The notes: generated by a model not told the origin, from the sequence alone. Shown: positions 9,439 through 16,924, counted from the first letter of the stretch. The stretch: 64,000 nt of DNA from SIG607 sp036307305 (GCA_036307305.1 JAXJXV010000011.1:38964-102963); one strand, 5' to 3'. Translations and numbers: made by a program.

Positions 9439-9442
9439 ATAT

Positions 9443-9788
9443 GGGGGCGTAAAGGTTTCGACAGGGACCGTGAAGCATTGGAAGCGAGCGGTGGTTGTGG
9501 GACCACCTTAAAACTCACAAAATTAAAATTAAACGACAACAATAAAGTTGCTCTTGCTGCCTAATTAGGCAGCCGTCTGACCTTAGAGTGCCGCGGCTAA
9601 GGAAAGGCGTCATTTAGCGGCGTACGTGAACAGAGGGTCGCTCACCCCTCTGTCATGACTTTGAGCTACCGATACTGTAAGGGTGACATTTCCCGTATAG
9701 TTAAGGGAACTTAAATAAATGTCTGCGCTCGGAGATGCCTGTGCGGAACGATTTTTGGACAGGGGTTCGACTCCCCTCGCCTCCACCA
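9443..9788 (+). ncRNA. ssrA: transfer-messenger RNA (tmRNA)
   Basis: The 5' GGGGGCG pairs with CGCCTCC before the encoded 3' ACCA (9785-9788), and the TTCGA T-arm lies at the 3' end. The 5' part has the typical tmRNA opening (TAAAGGTTTCGACAGGG). The tag frame reads NDNNKVALAA from 9532 to a TAA at 9562-9564, within the stem-loop usual for the tag stop (GCTGCC...GGCAGC). The codon before AAC is TTA, so the resume codon is either AAC or, unusually, Leu. The ending VALAA is the expected ClpXP degron type. It lies 4 nt after smpB. Confidence 0.96.
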
Positions 9789-9790
9789 AA

Positions 9791-9832
9791 GAATAACCGT
9801 CATTCTGATACAACGGAATGACGGTTATTTTA
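9791..9832 (+). terminator. terminator of smpB-ssrA
   Basis: AATAACCGTCATTC and GAATGACGGTTATT form a perfect 14-bp stem around a 10-nt loop, starting 3 nt after the tmRNA 3' end, followed by TTTA. Confidence 0.85.
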
Positions 9833-9902
9833 TGCTCTAAATAAGCTTTTTGAGAACTTTTTTATGTTAAAATTCTTTACTTTTTCGTTTGTATCCATTT
9901 CA

Positions 9903-9988
9903 AATCGTTGAGAGATAGTAAATCGTTAAATCATTGGCCTAATCGTTAATTTATAAGGAAAATCGTTGAATTATAGCCGATAATCGTT
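9903..9988 (+). repeat. phased AATCGTT direct-repeat array (candidate operator)
   Basis: The heptamer AATCGTT, followed by A or G, occurs five times at 9903, 9921, 9941, 9961 and 9982, i.e. spacings of 18, 20, 20 and 21 bp, close to two helical turns. The array stops 6 bp before the -35 box of the next promoter. A sixth, degenerate copy (AATCATT) is at 9929. The arrangement suggests a protein binding several sites on one DNA face, but the binding protein is unknown. Confidence 0.75.
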
Positions 9989-9994
9989 AAAATA

Positions 9995-10023
9995 TTGAAA
10001 TTCAACTATGGTCGTGGTATAAT
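9995..10023 (+). promoter_or_regulatory. promoter downstream of AATCGTT array
   Basis: TTGAAA (9995-10000), exactly 17 nt, then a perfect TATAAT (10018-10023). The predicted start is near 10030, giving a leader of about 24 nt before the hypothetical gene's ATG. Confidence 0.8.
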
Positions 10024-10053
10024 AAAATCACGTCATAAACGGAGGTGTTCGTT

Positions 10054-10680
10054 ATGAACTGTGTCATTTATTCATGTGAAAATTATGGTGAAATAAAAAA
10101 ACTGTCGGTAAATGAATACCAAGACCCGTTTGTATCCTCTCAATTCTGCATTGTCAAAAAATATGAAACTCTTTATAGAGATGCGCTTCCTCGGTTTGAA
10201 AAACATGGAAACACACCATACGCTTTACCTGCAAAAGAAAAAACAATGCGCATCTATAAAGGCATTGATCGAGAACCGCTTGAATATACTCCCGATGATT
10301 TCCACGAATACTCGCCAGAAAGCGCCCTTCAGTTTTTTGGTTCAATTTCCAAGCAAGATGCTGAATTGCTTTTTATTAGAGTTGCAGGGTGTGAAGATAA
10401 AATTCCAGATGGATTAACTTTACTGGGATACGATGCCGCATGGGTATTTGGTCACGGCATATGTGACGGCTTTTCCGCAATTTGTGACTGCATGTTTTTG
10501 TGCCGCTGGCATGGATGTGATAATGAAGGCACCGAGTTTTTGTCAGATTTCCAAGAATTAAATTATAATGGCCTTTTTAATAGTGCAGAGGAAACCGATA
10601 AATACTTAATACACTATCTTAGCCAAGATTGGGTAGAGCAAGGGGAGTATTGCATTTACGAGATTTATGGTCAACTCTAA
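10054..10680 (+). CDS. uncharacterised 208-aa protein
   Basis: I do not recognise this family. The ATG at 10054 follows GGAGGT (10041-10046); the in-frame GTG at 10045 overlaps that SD and is rejected. The protein is soluble, acidic, without signal or membrane segments, and notably Cys-rich in the second half (GHGICDGFSAICDCMFLCRW and nearby). It opens MNCVIYSCENYG and ends in an aromatic, acidic tail (DWVEQGEYCIYEIYGQL). It is a single-gene unit behind a strong promoter and the phased AATCGTT array. Accessory position and unusual upstream control fit a small immunity, sensor or stress protein, but that is a guess. Confidence 0.8.
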   Translation: MNCVIYSCENYGEIKKLSVNEYQDPFVSSQFCIVKKYETLYRDALPRFEKHGNTPYALPAKEKTMRIYKGIDREPLEYTPDDFHEYSPESALQFFGSISKQDAELLFIRVAGCEDKIPDGLTLLGYDAAWVFGHGICDGFSAICDCMFLCRWHGCDNEGTEFLSDFQELNYNGLFNSAEETDKYLIHYLSQDWVEQGEYCIYEIYGQL

Positions 10681-10714
10681 TTGCTGTCAACTATTCTGTG
10701 CACCCCCTAATCTA

Positions 10715-10752
10715 AAATGCACCCCCTAACCTCAAAAGGGGGTGCATTTGTA
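10715..10752 (+). terminator. hairpin, probable terminator
   Basis: AAATGCACCCCCT (10715-10727) and its complement AGGGGGTGCATTT form a 13-bp stem, but the T-run is short. The left arm's GCACCCCCTAA also occurs as a direct repeat at 10700. Confidence 0.6.
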
Positions 10753-10773
10753 TCAAAATTAGGGTTAGTCTTC

Positions 10774-10817
10774 AAAAAAGAAGTAACTTTTGTCTACCAA
10801 AAGTTACTTCTTTTTTT
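10774..10817. terminator. strong rho-independent terminator
   Basis: A long stem (AAAAGAAGTAACTTTT with AAAAGTTACTTCTTTT) around GTCTACC ends in a run of seven T. The multi-hairpin element begins at the next base, exactly as at the other copy near 63156. Confidence 0.85.
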
Positions 10818-10986
10818 ATCCAAGCCGCAGGCTTGGCATATCATCACCGCGCGAAGCGTGGTGCATATCATCAGCCCTTCGGGCTGTATCTCATCACGCG
10901 TCAGCGTGCATCCTCCTGCGGCTTGATGAGATGCAACACTGCGTGTTGATGATATGCAATTCCTACGATATTGATGATATACAAGG
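10818..10986 (+). repeat. multi-hairpin interspersed element, copy A
   Basis: This noncoding 169-bp block starts ATCC right after a terminator T-tract and consists of short perfect hairpins (stems AAGCC/GGCTT, CCGCGC/GCGTGG, AGCCC/GGGCT, CACGC/GCGTG, ACAC/GTGT and a final ATTCC module). They are separated by a conserved linker, CATATCATCA in the left half and its complement TGATGATATG in the right half. The word at 10822-10831 recurs inverted at 10915-10924. Element B (62970-63156, opposite strand) has the same order of linkers and the same last module but different stems. No ORF is credible here. Confidence 0.8.
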
Positions 10987-11137
10987 TAAAGGCCAAAAAA
11001 TATACAAAAACACAGTCTTTTTTAAAGCTATGTTTTTGTACTTTGTAAAATTTATATTTTTTTGTAATTTTCTCTTTATTTATACTGAAGTTTTTGTTAT
11101 AATGGTTTAGTAATATGTTTTGAAAGGAACTTAAGTA

Positions 11138-12547
11138 ATGGGCGGTTTTTTTGGCGTAGCTTCTAAAGAAGATTGTTTGTTTGATTTATTTTACGGAGTT
11201 GATTATCATTCTCATCTTGGTACACGCCGAGCAGGTATGGCTGTATACAGTGATGAAACTGGTTTTGATAAAGCAATTCATAACATTGAGAATGCTCCTT
11301 TCAGAACAAAATTCTATGACGAATCTACTTCTATGAAGGGTAATCTTGGTATAGCCTGTATTTCAGATTACGAGGCGCAACCGATTTTTATACGCTCACA
11401 TCACGGCTCTTACGCTATATCAACTGTAGGTAAAATTAATAATACCGACGAGATATACAAAAAAGTCATTTCTAAAAATACCCATTTCTTTGAAATGCAT
11501 AACGGAGAAATTAATCCCACAGAATTAGTTGCAGCCATTATCAACCAAAAAGATAATTTTATTGAAGGAATAAGATATGCTCAGGATATTATTGACGGTT
11601 CTGTCAGTATGCTTATTCTAACTCCCATAGGCATATATGCGGCGCGAGATAAAATGGGCAGAACGCCTATTTCTATTGGTAAAAGTGATAACGGTTATTG
11701 TTACAGCTTTGAAAGCTTCGCGTATCTCAATCTTGGTTATAACGACTATAAAGAGCTTGGACCGGGAGAAATAACGGTTATAACACCCGATTGTGTAAAA
11801 ACCTTAGTTTCACCTGGAAATGATATGAAAATATGTACTTTTCTTTGGGTGTACTACGGTTATCCCTCCTCATCTTACGAGGGAATAAGCGTTGAAAATA
11901 TGCGTAACAACTGTGGACGCGCTATAGCTAAAAGAGATACAGTCGTTCCTGACATCGTTGCCGGTATACCCGATTCAGGAATCGCACACGCAATTGGATA
12001 CGCAAACGAATCAGGTGTTCCCTTTTCAAGACCCTTTGTAAAATACACTCCTACATGGCCACGTTCATTTATGCCGCCTCATCAGAACAAGCGTAATCTT
12101 ATAGCTAAAATGAAGCTGATTCCCATTCACGACCTCATTGAAGATAAAAAGCTTTTACTTATTGACGACTCTATTGTACGCGGAACTCAGATGAGAGAAA
12201 CAACCGATTTTCTCTACGAATGCGGCGCAAAAGAGGTACATATACGTCCAGCCTGTCCTCCTATACTTTTCGGATGCAAATACCTGAGCTTCTCGCGTTC
12301 GGGCAGTGAAATGGAATTAATAACCAGAAAGGTTATCAGTGAACTTGAAGGAACAGAAGATATAAGCAAGGAAAAGCTTTCCTTATACGCTGACCCGGAT
12401 TCACCCGAATACGAAGCAATGGTAAATAAAATTTGCGAAAAGCTTCATTTTACCACGCTACGCTATAACAGACTTGACGATATGCTTGATGCCGTAGGCA
12501 TTGACAAAAAACATTTATGCACGTATTGTTGGAACGGAAAAGAATAA
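11138..12547 (+). CDS. amidophosphoribosyltransferase paralogue lacking the N-terminal Cys
   Basis: This 469-aa protein has PurF architecture: an N-terminal Ntn-type glutaminase fold (FFGVASKEDC, YHSHLGTRRAGMAVY, SYAISTVGKINN) and a C-terminal phosphoribosyltransferase domain with the PRPP loop LLLIDDSIVRGTQ. The C-terminal CTYC pair resembles the Fe-S ligands of Bacillus-type PurF. In true PurF residue 2 is the catalytic Cys (MCGIFG type); here the protein begins MGGFFG, so glutamine hydrolysis by the normal mechanism is impossible. A GAAAGGAA SD supports this start. It is monocistronic with its own TATAAT (11098-11103). It may use ammonia directly or have another role; purine genes do not adjoin it. 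Confidence 0.88.
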   Translation: MGGFFGVASKEDCLFDLFYGVDYHSHLGTRRAGMAVYSDETGFDKAIHNIENAPFRTKFYDESTSMKGNLGIACISDYEAQPIFIRSHHGSYAISTVGKINNTDEIYKKVISKNTHFFEMHNGEINPTELVAAIINQKDNFIEGIRYAQDIIDGSVSMLILTPIGIYAARDKMGRTPISIGKSDNGYCYSFESFAYLNLGYNDYKELGPGEITVITPDCVKTLVSPGNDMKICTFLWVYYGYPSSSYEGISVENMRNNCGRAIAKRDTVVPDIVAGIPDSGIAHAIGYANESGVPFSRPFVKYTPTWPRSFMPPHQNKRNLIAKMKLIPIHDLIEDKKLLLIDDSIVRGTQMRETTDFLYECGAKEVHIRPACPPILFGCKYLSFSRSGSEMELITRKVISELEGTEDISKEKLSLYADPDSPEYEAMVNKICEKLHFTTLRYNRLDDMLDAVGIDKKHLCTYCWNGKE

Positions 12548-12583
12548 AAATAAGACGGAGAATTTTCTCCGTCTTATTTTTAT
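12548..12583. terminator. bidirectional terminator
   Basis: AATAAGACGGAGAA and TTCTCCGTCTTATT pair perfectly over 14 bp with A and T flanks, between the converging PurF-like and lysA genes. Confidence 0.9.
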
Positions 12584-13872
12584 ACATCTAAGCGAATCAG
12601 GTCGTCAAGACTTTCTCTTTTAACAGCAATATAATCTCTGTTACTATTAAGCATTACTACGCAGGGACGGGCTACCCTATTGTAATTTGAAGCCATTGAG
12701 TAATTATACGCGCCCGTTGTGGCAACGGCAATTATATCGTTAACTTCAGGCTTTGCAATTCTGACGTTTTCCTGAATTAAATCGCCCGACTCGCAACAGC
12801 GACCTGCAATCGTCACAACGTAATTTGCCTCTTGCGAAGCTTTTGAAGCATTGTAAACTGTGTATTCAGATTCATAAAGAGCATATCTTGGATTATCAGT
12901 CATACCGCCGTCAATGGAAACATAGTTTCTGTAATCTTTTATTTCCTTAACATTATTAACGGTATACAATGTCATTCCCGCATCAGCAACAAGGCTTCTT
13001 CCGGGTTCCATAAGAATCTTTGGCACTTCGAATTTTTCGTTCTGGCTTATTTCATTAACTGCTACAGCAACTTCCTTAATTCTTGCACGATAATCTATTA
13101 CAGGGTCATTTTCAGTGTACTGCACACCAAATCCGCCACCAAGATTAAGGGTAGTAGCAGTAAAACCCAGTTTATCCCTTACCTGTGCCATAAATTTAAT
13201 CATAACCTTTGCGGCAGTTACGAAAGGTTCAGACTCAAATATCTGAGAACCGATATGACAATGAAAGCCCTCAAGAGAAATATTTTTACAATTAAGCGCT
13301 ATGCGGGTAGCTTCCAGCGCGTCATCATCAATAGGTATTCCGAATTTAGACTCTACCGAACCTGTGGAAATTTTTTTATGAGTATGAGGGTCAATCCCAG
13401 GAGTGACCCTTAAAATAATCTTCTGCATAACGCCGTGGTTTTCGGCAATATTATTTATCAGCGAAAGCTCATCTGCATTATCTACAACGAAGCAACCAAT
13501 GCCTTTATCAATAGCAAATTCTATATCCTGTACGCTTTTACTGTTTCCGTGATAGAAGCACCTCTCCATTGGGAAACCCGCCTTAAAAGCAGTATATAAT
13601 TCCCCTACGGAAACAACATCGACGTTAATTCCCTCTTCATTAGCTATTTCGTAAATTCTCTTACAGGAAAACGCCTTACTTGCATACTCAGGCACAGAGC
13701 CTTCCGGAAAGAAATCGCAAAGAGCTTTTTTATAAACTCTTATTCTTTCTCTAATCATATCTTCATCCATAAGATAAAGTGGCGTTGAATATTTTTTTGC
13801 AAGTTCTATTGTGTTATATCCTGCAAAATTCAAAGTACCGTTATGAGAAACGGTAATATTTTTACTTAACAT
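12580..13872 (-). CDS. lysA: diaminopimelate decarboxylase
   Basis: This is a 430-aa fold-III PLP enzyme catalysing meso-diaminopimelate to L-lysine, the last lysine step. Motifs are EYASKAFSCK (PLP Lys), HGNSKS, FHCHIGSQI, NLGGGFGV, EPGRS, and the C-terminal GRCCESGD and TTGAYNYSMAS elements of the dimer active site. Length is typical. It follows dapA after 2 nt and so lies in the lysine-riboswitch-controlled operon. The start codon ATG (13872) is preceded by the dapA 3' end. Confidence 0.97.
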   Translation of the reverse strand: MLSKNITVSHNGTLNFAGYNTIELAKKYSTPLYLMDEDMIRERIRVYKKALCDFFPEGSVPEYASKAFSCKRIYEIANEEGINVDVVSVGELYTAFKAGFPMERCFYHGNSKSVQDIEFAIDKGIGCFVVDNADELSLINNIAENHGVMQKIILRVTPGIDPHTHKKISTGSVESKFGIPIDDDALEATRIALNCKNISLEGFHCHIGSQIFESEPFVTAAKVMIKFMAQVRDKLGFTATTLNLGGGFGVQYTENDPVIDYRARIKEVAVAVNEISQNEKFEVPKILMEPGRSLVADAGMTLYTVNNVKEIKDYRNYVSIDGGMTDNPRYALYESEYTVYNASKASQEANYVVTIAGRCCESGDLIQENVRIAKPEVNDIIAVATTGAYNYSMASNYNRVARPCVVMLNSNRDYIAVKRESLDDLIRLDV

Positions 13873-13874
13873 AT

Positions 13875-14759
13875 TTAAACCAAATCCTGTTTTTTCATTT
13901 CTTCAATAAGCATATTGCGGTGGTCGGTTTCCATAACGGTAAGAGGAGAACGGAGGTATTCATCGCAAAAGCCCATAACAGCCATAGCAGATTTTACAGG
14001 AATAGGATTAACCTCACAGAAAAGAGCGTTAATCAGCGGTAAAAGCTCAAGCTGTAGTTTTGCTGCTCCCGCTACATCACCTGCAAAAAATTTATCACAA
14101 ATCTCTACGCTCTTTTTAGGAAGCGGATTTGAAAGAACCGATATACAGCCCTTTCCGCCTAAAGCGAGAATAGGTACTATCTGGTCGTCGTTGCCTGAAT
14201 ATACGTCTATTTTGTCACCGGCAAGATGAATAACCTCAGCAATCTGAGAAATATTACCCGAAGCTTCCTTAATAGCTACGATGTTTGGATGCTCAGCAAG
14301 TACTGCTACTGTCTTAGGCTCGATATTACATCCTGTTCTTGACGGAACGTTATAAAGAATCACAGGAGCCGTTGACGCGTCAGCGATAGCTGTAAACATT
14401 TCAATAAGTCCCTTTTGAGTAGCTTTGTTATAATAGGGTGTTACAACAAGCACACCGTCCACTCCACACTCACAAGCGTGTTTTGTCAGTTCGATAGCAT
14501 ATGCAGTATCATTAGAACCTGTACCTGCAATAACAGGAACTCTACCAGCCACCTTTTTAACACTGAAATCAATCGCCGCTCTATGCTCATCATCTGTAAG
14601 CGTACAACCCTCACCCGTAGTACCGCAAACGACAAGAGCGTTTACACCTTCTTCTATCTGCCAATCAATAAGTCTGCCGAAAGCCTCGTAATCAATACCA
14701 TCCTTATTAAGAGGAGTTACAAGAGCGGTTGCAATTCCAGTAAAAACTGATTTTTTCAT
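13875..14759 (-). CDS. dapA: 4-hydroxy-tetrahydrodipicolinate synthase
   Basis: This is a 294-aa class I aldolase-type enzyme condensing pyruvate with aspartate semialdehyde, the first committed lysine/DAP step. Visible: GTTGEGCTL (active-site Thr pair), VILYNVPSRTG (catalytic Tyr) and IVAIKEASGN (Schiff-base Lys). The frame is open back to 14816 but that part overlaps the riboswitch terminator; the ATG at 14759 after GGAGG is clearly the start. It heads the dapA-lysA operon under an L-box. Confidence 0.97.
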   Translation of the reverse strand: MKKSVFTGIATALVTPLNKDGIDYEAFGRLIDWQIEEGVNALVVCGTTGEGCTLTDDEHRAAIDFSVKKVAGRVPVIAGTGSNDTAYAIELTKHACECGVDGVLVVTPYYNKATQKGLIEMFTAIADASTAPVILYNVPSRTGCNIEPKTVAVLAEHPNIVAIKEASGNISQIAEVIHLAGDKIDVYSGNDDQIVPILALGGKGCISVLSNPLPKKSVEICDKFFAGDVAGAAKLQLELLPLINALFCEVNPIPVKSAMAVMGFCDEYLRSPLTVMETDHRNMLIEEMKKQDLV

Positions 14760-14787
14760 AATATTATCCTCCAAAATATTTTTACAA

Positions 14788-14815
14788 TAAAAAATAGCCG
14801 ACAAATCGGCTACCA
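14788..14815 (-). terminator. lysine riboswitch expression-platform terminator
   Basis: On the reverse strand TAGCCGA, loop TTTG, TCGGCTA (14812-14795) followed by T6 forms an intrinsic terminator between the L-box aptamer and dapA. Lysine binding is expected to favour it. Confidence 0.85.
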
Positions 14816-14849
14816 AAATCAGACATATAAGCTATGCAAATATCCTGTT

Positions 14850-15020
14850 TCGATAGCACTCCGCATTAAAAAATGCGACAGTAGTACAAATATTATTTCG
14901 CACTACCAGAATCACCTTCACCAAGGCTCATCTTCGGCGGCAACTCCTTTCGTCTGAAACATTTCCCCGTCGGGCATTAAACCTCAGATTACTGATAATT
15001 AACCGCGCCTCTATCTTTTA
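14850..15020 (-). ncRNA. lysine riboswitch (L-box)
   Basis: Read on the reverse strand the leader contains the conserved L-box blocks in order: GATAGAGGCGCG at the 5' end (near 15018), CAGTAATCTGAGG, GACGAAAGGAG, GCCGCCGAAG, GGTGATTCTGG, ACTACTGTCGC and the closing GGAGTGCTATC (14862-14852), which pairs with the 5' GATAG. It matches the known aptamer core of Bacillus lysC. A terminator follows at 14795-14812, so control is by transcription attenuation of dapA-lysA in response to lysine. Confidence 0.95.
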
Positions 15021-15028
15021 TTGCAGAT

Positions 15029-15057
15029 ATTCTAACATAATATTTAAAATTTGTCAA
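15029..15057 (-). promoter_or_regulatory. promoter of L-box/dapA-lysA
   Basis: Reverse-strand TTGACA (15057-15052), a 17-nt spacer and TAGAAT (15034-15029) lie about 10 bp before the aptamer 5' end. Confidence 0.75.
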
Positions 15058-15093
15058 TATATTAATTATATATTATTTTTGCCATAAATCCTA

Positions 15094-15122
15094 TTGACAT
15101 ATTTTACTGAAAATTATATTAT
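15094..15122 (+). promoter_or_regulatory. promoter of phosphoglucomutase gene
   Basis: TTGACA (15094-15099), a 17-nt spacer and TATTAT (15117-15122). Confidence 0.75.
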
Positions 15123-15168
15123 TATATATGTACATCTGTATATATTTACACACGAAAGGAGCAAACAG

Positions 15169-16872
15169 ATGATAACACAAAAATATAATCTCTGGTTAGA
15201 AAAAGCAACGTTAGACCCAGATATTAAAAACGAACTTGTTTCTATCAGAGACGATATGGACGCCATATCAGACAGATTTTACAAAGACCTTGAATTCGGC
15301 ACTGGCGGACTGCGCGGAGAAATCGGTGCGGGTACCAACAGAATGAATGTATATACCGTATCCAAGGCTACACAGGGACTTAGTGAGTATGTTAATTCAG
15401 TAAGTAAAAATGGTAAGGTTGCAATTGCTTATGACAGCCGAATTAAATCTGACGTTTTTGCGCGTACCGCAGCTTCAATCTTTGCCGCAAACGGAATCAC
15501 CGTATATATTTACAAGGAGCTTATGCCCACTCCTATGCTTTCTTATGCCGTACGTTATTTTGGATGTGACGCGGGCGTAGTTATTACCGCGAGTCATAAC
15601 CCTGCTAAATACAACGGCTACAAGGCTTACGGAAGCGACGGATGTCAGTTGAATCTTGAAGCAAGTAAATACGTGCTTTCTATAATGAATAAGGTAGATA
15701 TATTTGACGGAATAAAATCTATGGATTTCCACACTGCCGTTAACGAAGGCAAAATCATATATATTGAAAATGATGTTATTGAAAGTTATCTTGACGAAGT
15801 ACAGAAATGCTCCGTAGCAAAGGATATCGACCTTTCAGGTCTTAACGTTATATACACACCTCTTCACGGTAGCGGAAACAAACCTGTTCGAGCCATTCTT
15901 GACAGAATCGGTATAAAGAACGTTTCTATCGTATCAGAGCAGGAATTACCTGACGGTAACTTCCCTACCGCACCGTATCCAAATCCCGAAATCAAACAGC
16001 CGTTTGAACTTGCGTTAAAACTTGCAGAAACGGTAAAGCCGGATTTACTTCTTGCTACCGACCCTGACTGCGACCGTGTAGGTATTGCTGTCAGACATAA
16101 CGGCGAATACAAGCTTTTCTCCGGAAATGACGTTGGCGCCTTGCTTTTAAGCTATATAATTGAGAGACGTACAGCCACAGGCACAATGCCATCTAACCCC
16201 ATAGCCGTTAAGACAATCGTAACAACCGAGCTTTGCAAAAAAATAGCAGACGCCCATAATATTGAGCTTATTGACGTTCTGACCGGTTTTAAATTTATCG
16301 GCGAACAGATTGGCTTACTGGAGAAAAACGGCGAAGAAAGCAGATATATATTCGGTTTCGAAGAAAGCTACGGTTATCTTGCAGGTAGCTACGTCAGAGA
16401 TAAGGACGCGGTAGTTGCTTCAATGCTTATCTGCGAAATGGTAGCATATTATAAGCAAAAAAATCAAAACCTTGTTGACGTACTTGACAGCATCTATAAG
16501 GAATACGGATATTTCTACTGTTCACAAAAGAATTATACCTTTGAAGGCGCAGCAGGAATGATGCATATATCTGAAATTATGGATAACCTGCGCAAATGTC
16601 CTCCTACTGAAATTCTTGGTGAAAAAACCGTTAAAATCTGCGACTATGATAATTCGGTTCAAACAAATTGTCTGACCGGTGTAACCTCAAAAATCGAGTT
16701 GCCATCTTCTAACGTTCTTTCTTTCGAGACTGCTGATGGTTGCTCACTAATCGCCCGTCCGTCAGGTACCGAACCAAAAATCAAATTCTATCTTAGCGCC
16801 GTTGCTAAAACTGACGAAACGTGTTCTGAAAAGCTAAAGGCTTTAGAAAACTACACGAAAGAACTTATTTAA
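15169..16872 (+). CDS. phosphoglucomutase/phosphomannomutase
   Basis: This is a 567-aa alpha-D-phosphohexomutase interconverting hexose 1- and 6-phosphates (PgcA-like size). Residues visible: GTGGLRGEIGAG near 44-55, phosphoserine loop TASHNPAKYNG with Ser142, metal loop DPDCDRVG, sugar loop GFEESYG and the phosphate-binding RPSGTEPKIKF near the C-terminus. The frame opens at a TTG that is actually the -35 box, so the ATG at 15169 after GAAAGGAG is the start. It is monocistronic between its own promoter and a strong terminator. Confidence 0.96.
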   Translation: MITQKYNLWLEKATLDPDIKNELVSIRDDMDAISDRFYKDLEFGTGGLRGEIGAGTNRMNVYTVSKATQGLSEYVNSVSKNGKVAIAYDSRIKSDVFARTAASIFAANGITVYIYKELMPTPMLSYAVRYFGCDAGVVITASHNPAKYNGYKAYGSDGCQLNLEASKYVLSIMNKVDIFDGIKSMDFHTAVNEGKIIYIENDVIESYLDEVQKCSVAKDIDLSGLNVIYTPLHGSGNKPVRAILDRIGIKNVSIVSEQELPDGNFPTAPYPNPEIKQPFELALKLAETVKPDLLLATDPDCDRVGIAVRHNGEYKLFSGNDVGALLLSYIIERRTATGTMPSNPIAVKTIVTTELCKKIADAHNIELIDVLTGFKFIGEQIGLLEKNGEESRYIFGFEESYGYLAGSYVRDKDAVVASMLICEMVAYYKQKNQNLVDVLDSIYKEYGYFYCSQKNYTFEGAAGMMHISEIMDNLRKCPPTEILGEKTVKICDYDNSVQTNCLTGVTSKIELPSSNVLSFETADGCSLIARPSGTEPKIKFYLSAVAKTDETCSEKLKALENYTKELI

Positions 16873-16887
16873 TTAAATCCATAAACT

Positions 16888-16924
16888 AAAAAGTGGTATT
16901 GGCTGAGCCAATACCACTTTTTTA
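16888..16924. terminator. bidirectional terminator
   Basis: AAAAGTGGTATTGGC and GCCAATACCACTTTT pair over 15 bp around TGA. It serves both the phosphoglucomutase gene and the end of the large reverse-strand ABC operon. Confidence 0.9.

Noticed and set aside
9610..9813. Reverse-strand 67-codon frame across tmRNA
   Set aside because: It is antisense to the tmRNA 3' half; such translated RNA shadows are a known annotation artefact.
9903..9988. Replication iterons or oriC boxes
   Set aside because: AATCGTT is not a DnaA-box consensus, no dnaA/rep gene is near, and the array abuts an ordinary promoter.
10818..10986. CRISPR array
   Set aside because: Repeated units are 10-12 nt linkers with palindromic, not unique, intervening sequence, and there are no cas genes.
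10717..11110. Short forward frames in the hairpin region after the 208-aa gene
   Set aside because: They consist of translated hairpin stems and linkers, differ between the two element copies and have no RBS.
14850..15020. T-box (lysyl) leader
   Set aside because: The conserved T-box AGGGTGG core is absent while all L-box blocks are present.
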